From the NCBI GenBank assembly GCA_036172665.1, contig JAYKNF010000018.1, positions 1,178,001 through 1,242,000 of the forward strand: a DNA stretch of 64,000 nt, in the 5' to 3' direction. Both the position numbers and the translations under genes were made by a program. This document shows positions 1 through 9,669 of this stretch, one piece after another. Position 1 is the first letter of the stretch; the number at the start of each line of letters is the position of its first letter. Below the pieces are notes generated by a model, which was given only the letters and a program-made list of their open reading frames with translations, had not been told where the DNA came from and made no database searches. This stretch comes from Prosopocoilus inquinatus (taxonomy: Eukaryota > Arthropoda > Insecta > Coleoptera > Lucanidae).

Positions 1-188
1 ATGTATCTAATCGATCCTTACTCATCTATCATGTTATTTGACGTTTGGATGGACTCCAGTAACTCTGATGTGAGATACAAAGTTTTTGGACGCAGCAGAA
101 GCTCTGATGTGAGATACGACGTTTTCTGAGGCAGCAGAAGCTGGAAATAGTTTTAAACGAAACAACACGCATTAGCGTTGTTCCTGTG
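1..188. repeat. Over-long first unit (188 bp) with a 39-bp partial duplication
   Basis: The first unit runs from a CTG-like unit (acaaagtttttggacgcag) straight into the middle of a GAGG unit (ctctgatgtgagatacgac, then ttttctgagg). The result is 39 bp longer than normal, with the centre of the unit present twice. The two parents share agct at the join near 101-104, so it looks like an out-of-register join at 4 bases of microhomology. Confidence 0.85.
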
Positions 189-635
189 ATGTATCTAATC
201 GATCCTTACTCATCTATCATGTTATTTGACGTTTGGATGGACTCCAGTAACCCTGACGTGAGATACGAAGTTCTCGGACGCAGCAGAACCTGGAAATAGT
301 TTTAAACGAAACAACACGCATTAGCGTTGTTCCTGTGATGAATCTAATCGATCCTTACTCATATATCATGTTATTTGGCGTTTCGATGGACTCCAGTAGC
401 TCTGATGTGAGATACGACGTTTTCGGACGCAGCAGAAGCTGGAAATAGTTTTAAACGAAACAACACGTATTAGCGTTGTTCCTGTGCTGTAACTAATCGA
501 TCCTTACTCATATATCATGTTATTTGGCGTTTCGATGGACTCCAGTAACTCTGATGTGAGATACGACGTTTTCGGACGCAGCAGAAGCTGGAAATAGTTT
601 TAAACGAAACAACACGTATTAGCGTTGTTCCTGTG

Positions 636-781
636 ATGTATCTAATCGATCCTTACTCATCTATCATGTTATTTGACGTTTGGATGGACTCCAGTAACTC
701 TGATGTGAGATACGTTTTCGGACGCAGCAGAAGCTGGAAATAGTTTTAAACGAAACAACACGTATTAGCGTTGTTCCTGTG
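636..781. repeat. 146-bp unit with a 3-bp deletion
   Basis: The segment that normally reads gagatac-gac-gttttcgg is gagatacgttttcgg near 707-721. This removes three bases and makes the unit 146 bp. I see no second copy of this change. Confidence 0.85.
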
Positions 782-1973
782 ATGTATCTAATCGATCCTT
801 ACTCATCTATCATGTTATTTGACGTTTGGATGGACTCCAGTAACTCTGATGAGAGACACAAAGATTTCGGACGCAGCAGAAGCTGGAAATAGTTTTGAAC
901 GAAACAACACGTATTAGCGTTGTTCCTGTGATGTATCTAATCGATCCTTACTCATCTATCAGATTATTTGACGTTTGGACGGACTCCAGTAACTCTGATG
1001 AGAGATACGAAGTTCTCGGACGCAGCAGAAGCTGGAAATAGTTTTAAACGAAACAACACGCATTAGCGTTGTTCCTGTGATGTATCTAATCGATCCTTAC
1101 TCATCTATCATGTTATTTGACGTTTCGATGGACTCCAGTAACTCTAATGTGAGAAACGAAATTTTCGGACGCAGCAGAAGCTGGAAATAGTTTTAAACGA
1201 AACAACACGCATTAGCGTTGTTCCTGTGATGTATCTAATCAATCCTTACTTATCTATCATGTTATTTGACGTTTGGATGGACTCCAGTAACCCTGACGTG
1301 AGATACGAAGTTCTCGGACGCAGCAGAACCTGGAAATAGTTTTAAACGAAACAACACGCATTAGAGTTGTTCCTGTGATGTATCTAATCGATCCTTACTC
1401 ATCTATCATGTTATTTGGCGTTTCGATGGACTCCAGTAACTTTGATGTGAGATACGAAGTTCTCGGACGCAGCTGAAGCTGGAAATAGTTTTAAATGAAA
1501 CAACACGTATTAGCGTTGTTCCTGTGATGTATCTAAACGATCCTTACTTATCTAACATGTTATTTGACGTTTGGATGGACTCCAGTAAGTCTGATGTGAG
1601 ATACAAAGTTTTTGGACGCAGCAGGAGCTGGAAATAGTTTTAAACGAAACAACACGTATTAGCGTTGTTCCTGTGCTGTATTTAATCGATCCTTACTCAT
1701 ATATCATGTTATTTGGCGTTTCGATGGACTCCAGTAGCTCTGATGTGAGATACGACGTTTTCGGACGCAGCAGAAGCTATAAATAGTTTTAAACGAAGCA
1801 ACACGTATTAGCGTTGTTCCTGTGATGTATCTAATCGATCCTTACTCATCTATCATGTTATTTGGCGTTTCGATGGACTCCAGTAACTCTAATGTGAGAT
1901 ACGAAATTTTCGGACGCAGCAGAAGCTGGAAATAGTTTTAAACGAAACAACACGCATTAGCGTTGTTCCTGTG

Positions 1974-2122
1974 ATGTATCTAATCGATCCTTACTTATCT
2001 ATCATGTTATTTGACGTTTGGATGGACTCCAGTAACCCTGACGTGAGATACGAAGTTCTCGGACGCAGCAGAAGCTGGAAATAGTTTTAAACGAAACAAC
2101 ACGCATTAGCGTTGTTCCTGTG
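1974..2122. repeat. Representative monomer, CCC family
   Basis: A typical 149-bp unit of the CCC family. Diagnostic bases are cttatctatcatg before the centre, gacgtttggatgg, aaccctgacgtgag and gaagttctcgg. Some members start with ctg and carry catatatc with ggcgtttcg instead, which looks like a left half borrowed from the GCT family. Frequent at 1.2-5.4 kb and present throughout the window. Confidence 0.9.
2095..2116. other. Dyad symmetry within the monomer (example copy)
   Basis: Unit positions 122-129 (aacaacac) and 136-143 (gcgttgtt) form an inverted repeat of 8-base arms with one A/C mismatch around a 6-base loop (gcatta or gtatta). It is present in most of the 429 units. The commonest polymorphism near it (c or t at unit position 131) lies in the loop. 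Arm changes also occur: gcgttctt, gcgttatt, gcgaagtt, ttaccg, ttaacg. It could be a protein-binding dyad or extrude as a small hairpin. No function is shown. Confidence 0.6.
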
Positions 2123-2271
2123 ATGTATCTAATCGATCCTTACTCATCTATCATGTTATTTGACGTTTCGATGGACTCCAGTAACTCTAATGTGAGATAC
2201 GAAATTTTCGGACGCAGCAGAAGCTGAAAATAGTTTTAAACGAAACAACACGCATTAGCGTTGTTCCTGTG
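2123..2271. repeat. Representative monomer, TAA family (early subtype)
   Basis: A TAA-family unit with aactctaatgtgag and gaaattttcgg. This subtype, common on the left of the window, ends with agctgaaaatag instead of agctggaaatag. It alternates with CCC units at 1825-2867. Confidence 0.88.
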
Positions 2272-3761
2272 ATGTATCTAATCGATCCTTACTTATCTAT
2301 CATGTTATTTGACGTTTGGATGGACTCCAGTAACCCTGACGTGAGATACGAAGTTCTCGGACGCAGCAGAAGCTGGAAATAGTTTTAAACGAAACAACAC
2401 GCATTAGCGTTGTTCCTGTGATATATCTAATCGATCCTTACTCATCTATCATGTTATTTGACGTTTCGATGGACTCCAGTAACTCTAATGTGAGATACGA
2501 AATTTTCGGACGCAGCAGAAGCTGAAAATAGTTTTAAACGAAACAACACGCATTAGCGTTGTTCCTGTGATGTATCTAATCGATCCTTACTTATCTATCA
2601 TGTTATTTGACGTTTGGATGGACTCCAGTAACCCTGACGTGAGATACGAAGTTCTCGGACGCAGCAGAAGCTGGAAATAGTTTTAAACGAAACAACACGC
2701 ATTAGCGTTGTTCCTGTGATGTATCTAATCGATCCTTACTCATCTATCATGTTATTTGACGTTTCGATGGACTCCAGTAACTCTAATGTGAGATACGAAA
2801 TTTTCGGACGCAGCAGAAGCTGAAAATAGTTTTAAACGAAACAACACGCATTAGCGTTGTTCCTGTGATGTATCTAATCGATCCTTACTCATATATCATG
2901 TTATTTGGCGTTACGATGGACTCCAGTAGCTCTGATGTGAGATACGACGTTTTCGGACGCAGCAGAAGCTGGAAATAGTTTTAAACGAAACAACACACAT
3001 TAGCGTTGTTCCTGTGATGTATCTAATCGATCCTTACTCATCTATCATGTTATTTGGCGTTTCGATGGACTCCAGTAACTTTGATGTGAGATACGAAGTT
3101 CTCGGACGCAGCTGAAGCTGGAAATAGTTTTAAATGAAACAACACGTATTAGCGTTGTTCCTGTGATGTATCTAATCGATCCTTACTCATCTATCATGTT
3201 ATTTGGCGTTTCGATGGACTCCAGTAACTTCGATGTGAGATACGAAGTTCTCGGACGCAGCTGAAGCTGGAAATAGTTTTAAATGAAACAACACGTATTA
3301 GCGTTGTTCCTGTGATGTATCTAATCGATCCTTACTCATCTATCATGTTATTTGACGTTTGGATGGACTCCAGTAACTCTGATGTGAGATACAAAGTTTT
3401 TGGACGCAGCAGAAGCTGGAAATAGTTTTGAACTAAACAACACGTATTAGCGTTGTTGCTGTGATGTATCTAATCGATCCTTACTTAGCTACTATGTTAC
3501 TTGACGTTTCGATGGACTCCAGTAACTCTAATGTGAGATACGAAATTTTCGGACGCAGCAGCAGCTGGAAATAGTTTGAAACGAAACAACACATATTAGC
3601 GTTGTTCCTGTGATGTATCTAATCGATCCTTACTCACCTATCATGTTATTTGACGTTTGGACGGACTCCAGTAACTCTGATGAGAGATACAAAGTTCTCG
3701 GACGCAGTAGAAGCTGGAAATAGTTTTAAATGAAACAACACGTATTAGCGTTGTTCCTGTG

Positions 3762-3910
3762 ATGTATCTAATCGATCCTTACTCATCTATCATGTTATTT
3801 GGCGTTTCGATGGACTCCAGTAGCTCTGATGTGAGATACGACGTTTTCTGAGGCAGCAGAAGCTGGAAATAGTTTTAAACGAAACAACACGCATTAGCGT
3901 TGTTCCTGTG
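3762..3910. repeat. Representative monomer, GAGG family
   Basis: A GCT-like unit whose ttttcggacgcagc is replaced by ttttctgaggcagc at constant length. The same clustered change occurs near 130, 10,800, 14,960, 20,180, 25,720, 28,400, 31,020, 31,615, 35,640, 39,365, 47,410, 50,092 and 53,818, so it arose once and was copied. Confidence 0.88.
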
Positions 3911-4506
3911 ATGTATCTAATCGATCCTTACTCATCTATCATGTTATTTGACGTTTGGATGGATTCCAGTAAGTATGATGTGAGATACAAAGTTTTTGGA
4001 CGCAGCAGGAGCTGGAAATAGTTTTAAACGAAACAACACGTATTAGCGTTGTTCCTGTGCTGTATCTAATCGATCCTTACTCATATATCATGTTATTTGG
4101 CGTTTCGATGGACTCCAGTAGCTCTGATGTGAGATACGACGTTTTCGGACGCAGCAGAAGCTGGAAATAGTTTTAAACGAAACAACACGTATTAGCGTTG
4201 TTCCTGTGATGTATCTAATCGATCCTTACTCATCTATCATGTTATTTGACGTTTGGATGGACTCCAGTAACCCTGACGTGAGATACGAAGTTCTCGGACG
4301 CAGCAGAACCTGGAAATAGTTTTAAACGAAACAACACGCATTAGCGTTGTTCCTGTGATGTATCTAATCGATCCTTACTCATCTATTATGTTATTTGACG
4401 TTTCGATGGACTCCAGTAACTCTAATGTGAGAAACGAAATTTTCGGACGCAGCAGAAGCTGGAAATAGTTTTAAACGAAACAACACGCATTAGCGTTGTT
4501 AATGTG

Positions 4507-4652
4507 ATGTATCTAATCGATCCTTACTTATCTATCATGTTATTTGACGTTTGGATGGACTCCAGTAACCCTGACGTGAGATACGAAGTTCTCGGACGCA
4601 GCAGAAGCTGGAAATAGTTTTAAACGAAACAACACGCATTATTATTCCTGTG
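4507..4652. repeat. 146-bp unit with a 3-bp deletion, first copy
   Basis: The end of the unit reads gcattattattcctgtg in place of gcattagcgttgttcctg, a net loss of three bases that also destroys the right arm of the dyad. The same deletion is at 12352-12497, 7845 bp away. It is the only one of the length variants present in two copies, so it predates the duplication of the block. Confidence 0.85.
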
Positions 4653-5546
4653 ATGTATCTAATCGATCCTTACTCATCTATCATGTTATTTGACGTTTCG
4701 ATGGACTCCAGTAACTCTAATGTGAGATACGAAATTTTCGGACGCAGCAGAAGCTGGAAATAGTTTTAAATGAAACAACACGCATTAGCGTTGTTCCTGT
4801 GATGTATCTAATCGATCCTTACTTATCTATCATGTTATTTGACGATTGGATGGACTCCAGTAACCCTGACGTGAGATACGAAGTTCTCGGACGCAGCAGA
4901 AGCTGGAAATAGTTTTAAACGAAACAACACGCATTAGCGTTGTTCCTGTGATGTATCTAATCGATCCTTACTCATCTATCATGTTATTTGACGTTTCGAT
5001 GGACTCCAGTAACTCTAATGTGAGATACGAAATTTTCGGACGCAGCAGAAGCTGAAAATAGTTTTACACGAAACAACACGCATTAGCGTTGTTCCTGTGA
5101 TGTATCTAATCGATCCTTACTTATCTATTATGTTATTTGACGTTTGGATGGGCTCCAGTAACCCTGACGTGAGATACGAAGTTCTCGGACGCAGCAGAAT
5201 CTGGAAATAGTTTTAAACGAAACAACACGCATTGGCGTTGTTCCTGTGATGTATCTAATCGATCCTTACTCATCTATCATGTTATTTGACGTTTGGATGG
5301 ACTCCAGTAACCCTGACGTGAGATACGAAGTTCTCGGACGCAGCAGAAGCTGGATACAGTTTTAAACGAAACAACACGCATTAGCGTTGTTCCTGTGATG
5401 TATCTAATCGATCCTTACTCATCTATCATGTTATTTGGCGTTTCGATGGACTCCAGTAACTTTGATGTGAGATACGATGTTCTCGGACGCAGCTGAAGCT
5501 AGAAATAGTTTTAAACGAAACAACACGCATTAGGGTTGTTCCTGTG

Positions 5547-5695
5547 TAGTATCTAATCGATCCTAACTTATCTATCATGTTATTTGACATTTCGATGGAC
5601 TCCAGTAGCTCTGATGTGATATACGACGTTTTCGGACGCAGCAGCAGCTGGAAATAGTTTGAAACGAAACAACACATATTAACGTTGTTCCTGTG
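5547..5695. repeat. Hybrid TAG/TAA unit (one-unit deletion by exchange)
   Basis: The first half is TAG family (tagtatc, gacatttcg, gtgatatac) but the end is TAA-type (gtttgaaacg, acacatatt). At the paralogous site 13392-13689 the same ends belong to two successive units, TAG then TAA. An equal-phase exchange that removed one 149-bp unit explains it. The shared gcagcagcagctgg makes the exact breakpoint undecidable within about unit positions 90-113. Confidence 0.75.
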
Positions 5696-5993
5696 ATGTA
5701 TCTAATCGATCCTTACTCATCTATCATGTTATTTGACGTTTGGACGGACTCCAGTAACTCTGATGAGAGATACAAAGTTCTCGGACGCAGTAGAAGCTGG
5801 AAATAGTTTTGAACGAAACAACACGTATTAGCGTTGGTCCTGTGATGTATCTAAACGATCCTTACTTATCTAACATGTTATTTGACGTTTGGATGGGCTC
5901 CAGTAAGTCTGATGTGAGATACAAAGTTTTTGGACGCAGCAGAAGCTGGAAATAGTTTTAAACGAAACAACACGTATTAGCGTTGTTCCTGTG

Positions 5994-6142
5994 CTGTATC
6001 TAATCGATCCTTACTCATATATCATGTTATTTGGCGTTTCGATGGACTCCAGTAGCTCTGATGTGAGATACGACGTTTTCGGACGCAGCAGAAGCTGGAA
6101 ATAGTTTTAAACGAAACAACACGCATTAGCGTTGTTCCTGTG
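5994..6142. repeat. Representative monomer, GCT family
   Basis: A GCT-family unit. It starts with ctg instead of atg and carries catatatcatg, ggcgtttcgatgg, agctctgatgtgag and tacgacgttttcgg. It very often follows an AAG unit and precedes a TTT unit. Confidence 0.9.
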
Positions 6143-6291
6143 ATGTATCTAATCGATCCTTACTCATCTATCATGTTATTTGGCGTTTCGATGGACTCCA
6201 GTAACTTTGATGTGAGATACGAAGTTCTCGGACGCAGCTGAAGCTGGAAATAGTTTTAAATGAAACAACACGTATTAGCGTTGTTCCTGTG
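6143..6291. repeat. Representative monomer, TTT family
   Basis: A TTT-family unit with ggcgtttcgatgg, aactttgatgtgag, gaagttctcgg, gcagctgaagctgg (a second AGCT) and ttttaaatgaaac. The next unit (6292-6440) is the same family with the private change gatgcactcc, later copied at 7584 and 14137. Confidence 0.9.
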
Positions 6292-6887
6292 ATGTATCTA
6301 ATCGATCCTTACTCATCTATCATGTTATTTGGCGTTTCGATGCACTCCAGTAACTTTGATGTGAGATACGAAGTTCTCGGACGCAGCTGAAGCTGGAAAT
6401 AGTTTTAAATGAAACAACACGTATTAGCGTTGTTCCTGTGCTGTATCTAATCGATCCTTACTCATATATCATGTTATTTGGCGTTTCGATGGACTCCAGT
6501 AACCCTGACGTGAGATACGAAGCTCTCGGACGCAGCAGAAGCTGGAAATAGTTTTAAACGAAACAACACGTATTAGCGTTGTTCCTGTGATGTATCTAAA
6601 AGATCCTTACTCATCTATCATGTTATTTGACGTTTGGATTGACTCCAGTAACTCTGATGTGAGATACAAAGTTTTTGGACGCAGCAGAAGCTGGAAATAG
6701 TTTTGAACTAAACAACACGTATTAGCGTTGTTCCTGTGATGTATCTAATCGATCCTTACTTAGGTACTATGTTATTTGAAGTTTCGGTGGACTCCAGTAA
6801 CTCTAATGTGAGATACGAAATTTTCGGAAGCAGCAGCAGCTGGAAATAGTTTGAAACGAAACAACACATATTAGCGTTGTTCCTGTG

Positions 6888-6987
6888 ATGTATCTAATCG
6901 ATCCTTACTCATCTATCATGTTATTTGACGTTTGGACGGACTCCAGTAACTCTGATGAGAGATACACATATTAACGTTGTTCCTGTG
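6888..6987. repeat. Truncated 100-bp unit at an out-of-register junction
   Basis: A GAG unit runs to gagataca, then continues as catattaacg from the end of a unit, losing 49 bp. The parents share aca at 6964-6966, a 3-base microhomology. This is the novel joint of the 1292-bp duplication. Confidence 0.88.
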
Positions 6988-8258
6988 ATGTATCTAATCG
7001 ATCCTTACTCATCTATCATGTTATTTGACGTTTGGACGGACTCCAGTAACTCTGATGAGAGATACAAAGTTCTCGGACGCAGTAGAAGCTGGAAATAGTT
7101 TTGAACGAAACAACACGTATTAGCGTTGGTCCTGTGATGTATCTAAACGATTCTTACTTATCTAACATGTTATTTGACGTTTGGATGGGCTCCAGTAAGT
7201 CTGATGTGAGATACAAAGTTTTTGGACGCAGCAGAAGCTGGAAATAGTTTTAAACGAAACAACACGTATTAGCGTTGTTCCTGTGCTGTATCTAATCGAT
7301 CCTTACTCATATATCATGTTATTTGGCGTTTCGATGGACTCCAGTAGCTCTGATGTGAGATACGACGTTTTCGGACGCAGCAGAAGCTGGAAATAGTTTT
7401 AAACGAAACAACACGCATTAGCGTTGTTCCTGTGATGTATCTAATCGATCCTTACTCATCTATCATGTTATTTGGCGTTTCGATGGACTCCAGTAACTTT
7501 GATGTGAGATACGAAGTTCTCGGACGCAGCTGAAGCTGGAAATAGTTTTAAATGAAACAACACGTATTAGCGTTGTTCCTGTGATGTATCTAATCGATCC
7601 TTACTCATCTATCATGTTATTTGGCGTTTCGATGCACTCCAGTAACTTTGATGTGAGATACGAAGTTCTCGGACGCAGCTGAAGCTGGAAATAGTTTTAA
7701 ATGAAACAACACGTATTAGCGTTGTTCCTGTGCTGTATCTAATCGATCCTTACTCATATATCATGTTATTTGGCGTTTCGATGGACTCCAGTAACCCTGA
7801 CGTGAGATACGAAGCTCTCGGACGCAGCAGAAGCTGGAAATAGTTTTAAACGAAACAACACGTATTAGCGTTGTTCCTGTGATGTATCTAAAAGATCCTT
7901 ACTCATCTATCATGTTATTTGACGTTTGGATGGACTCCAGTAACTCTGATGTGAGATACAAAGTTTTTGGACGCAGCAGAAGCTGGAAATAGTTTTGAAC
8001 TAAACAACACGTATTAGCGTTGTTCCTGTGATGTATCTAATCGATCCTTACTTAGGTACTATGTTATTTGAAGTTTCGGTGGACTCCAGTAACTCTAATG
8101 TGAGATACGAAATTTTCGGACGCAGCAGCAGCTGGAAATAGTTTGAAACGAAACAACACATATTAGCGTTGTTCCTGTGATGTATCTAATCGATCCTTAC
8201 TCATCTATCATGTTATTTGACGTTTGGACGGACTCCAGTAACTCTGATGAGAGATACA
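6967..8258. repeat. 1292-bp tandem duplication, right copy
   Basis: The direct repeat of 5675-6966. It begins inside the end segment of a unit (catattaacg) joined to the middle of a GAG unit. A private change gattctt is at about 7149. Confidence 0.88.
6988..7136. repeat. Representative monomer, GAG family
   Basis: A GAG-family unit with gtttggacggactcc, aactctgatgagagatac, aaagttctcgg, gcagtagaagctgg and usually ttttgaacg. In most of the window it is followed by an AAG unit. It occupies positions 5 and 7 of the 10-unit repeat H10. Confidence 0.9.
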
Positions 8259-8905
8259 AAGTTCTCGGACGCAGTAGAAGCTGGAAATAGATTTAAATGA
8301 AACAACACGTATTAGCGTTGTTCCTGTGATGTATCTAATCGATCCTTACTCATCTATCATGTTATTTGACGTTTGGATGGACTCCAGTAACCCTGACGTG
8401 AGATACGAAGTTCTCGGACGCAGCAGAACCTGGAAATAGTTTTAAACGAAACAACACGCATTAGCGTTGTTCCTGTGATGTATCTAATCGATCCTTTCTC
8501 ATCTATCATGTTATTTGGCGTTTCGATGGACTCCAGTAACTTTGATGTGAGATACGAAGTTCTCGGACGCAGCTGAAGCTGGAAATAGTTTTAAATGAAA
8601 GAACACGTATTAGCGTTGTTCCTGTGATGTATCTAAACGATCCTTACTTATCTAACATGTTATTTGACGTTTGGATGGACTCCAGCAAGTCTGATGTGAG
8701 ATACAAAGTTTTTGGACGCAGCAGGAGCTGGAAATAGTTTTAAACGATACAACAGGTATTAGCGTTGTTCCTGTGCTGTATCTAATCGATCCTTACTCAT
8801 ATATCATGTTATTTGGCGTTTCGATGGACTCCAGTAGCTCTGATGTGAGATACGACGTTTTCGGACGCAGCAGAAGCTGGAAATAGTTTTAAACGAAACA
8901 ACACG

Positions 8906-9669
8906 CATTAGCGTTGTTCCTGTGATGTATCTAATCGATCCTTACTTATCTATCATGTTATTTGACGTTTGGATGGACTCCAGTAACCCTGACGTGAGAT
9001 ACGAAGTTCTCGGACGCAGCAGAAGCTGGAAATAGTTTTAAACGAAACAACACGCATTAGCGTTGTTCCTGTGATATATCTAATCGATCCTTACTCATCT
9101 ATCATGTTATTTGACGTTTCGATGGACTCCAGTAACTCTAATGTGAGATACGAAATTTTCGGACGCAGCAGAAGCTGAAAATAGTTTTAAACGAAACAAC
9201 ACGCATTAGCGTTGTTCCTGTGATGTATCTAATCGATCCTTAATTATCTATCATGTTATTTGACGTTTGGATGGGCTCCAGTAACCTTGACGTGAGATAC
9301 GAAGTTCTCGGACGCAGCAGAAGCTGGAAATAGTTTTAAACGAAACAACACGCATTGGCGTTGTTCCTGTGATGTATCTAATCGATCCTTACTCATCTAT
9401 CATGTTATTTGACGTTCGGATGGACTCCAGTAACTGTGATGTGAGATACGAAATTTTCGGACGCAGCAGCAGCTGGAAATAGTTTGAAACGAAACAGCAC
9501 ATATTAGCGTTGTTCCTGTGATGTATCTAATCGATCCTTACTCATCTATCATGTTATTTGACGTTTGGACGGACTCCAGTAACTCTGATGAGAGATACAA
9601 AGTTCTCGGACGCAGTAGAAGCTGGAAATAGTTTTGAACGAAACAACACGTATTAGCGTTGTTCCTCTG
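8906..9669. repeat. Satellite units between the two older blocks
   Basis: Five to six ordinary 149-bp units in the order CCC, TAA, CCC, a CTG/TAA-like unit (gacgttcgg, aactgtgatg), and GAG. No non-satellite sequence. Confidence 0.75.

Larger units (their letters stand above)
1825..2867. repeat. Dimeric higher-order phase (TAA-CCC, 298 bp)
   Basis: Seven consecutive units alternate TAA, CCC, TAA, CCC, TAA, CCC, TAA, giving a local period of 298 bp. The TAA units at 2123, 2421 and 2719 share agctgaaaatag, which shows that the dimer itself was amplified. A shorter run of the same alternation recurs at 4358-5248. Confidence 0.85.
5675..6966. repeat. 1292-bp tandem duplication, left copy
   Basis: Eight full units plus 100 bp are repeated directly at 6967-8258. 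Unit order is GAG, AAG, GCT, TTT, TTT, CCC, CTG, TAA, GAG. The length 1292 is not a multiple of 149, so the exchange was out of register. Only a few differences separate the copies, for example ggattgactcc (6639) versus ggatggactcc (7931), and cggaagcag (6825) versus cggacgcag (8117). Confidence 0.88.
2868..8905. repeat. Older ~6 kb block, first copy
   Basis: This block has the same family order and shared rare variants as 9670-15753: ggcgttacgatgg (2909/9711), gttgctgtgatg (3456/10407), ggattccagtaagtatg (3961/11359), cattattattcc (4637/12482), the TAG unit (5547/13392), gatgcactcc (6339/14184), cctttctcatc (8493/15341) and caacaggtatt (8751/15600). The offset changes in whole-unit steps between markers, so the copies differ by in-register gain or loss of units. 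This copy also contains the 1292-bp tandem duplication at 5675-8258. Confidence 0.8.

Noticed and set aside
5426..5677. An 83-codon frame on the minus strand, and a similar one at 62101-62352
   Set aside because: It spans about 1.7 satellite units, has no recognisable domain, and exists only because local changes remove stops. The unit length is not a multiple of three, so no frame persists through the array.
5994..6142. A CENP-B-box-like match (tttcgatggactccag) at unit positions 44-59
   Set aside because: It matches 7 of the 9 fixed bases of the primate CENP-B box but lacks the central GG, and units with gtttgg match fewer. A match this good is expected by chance somewhere in a 149-bp unit on two strands.
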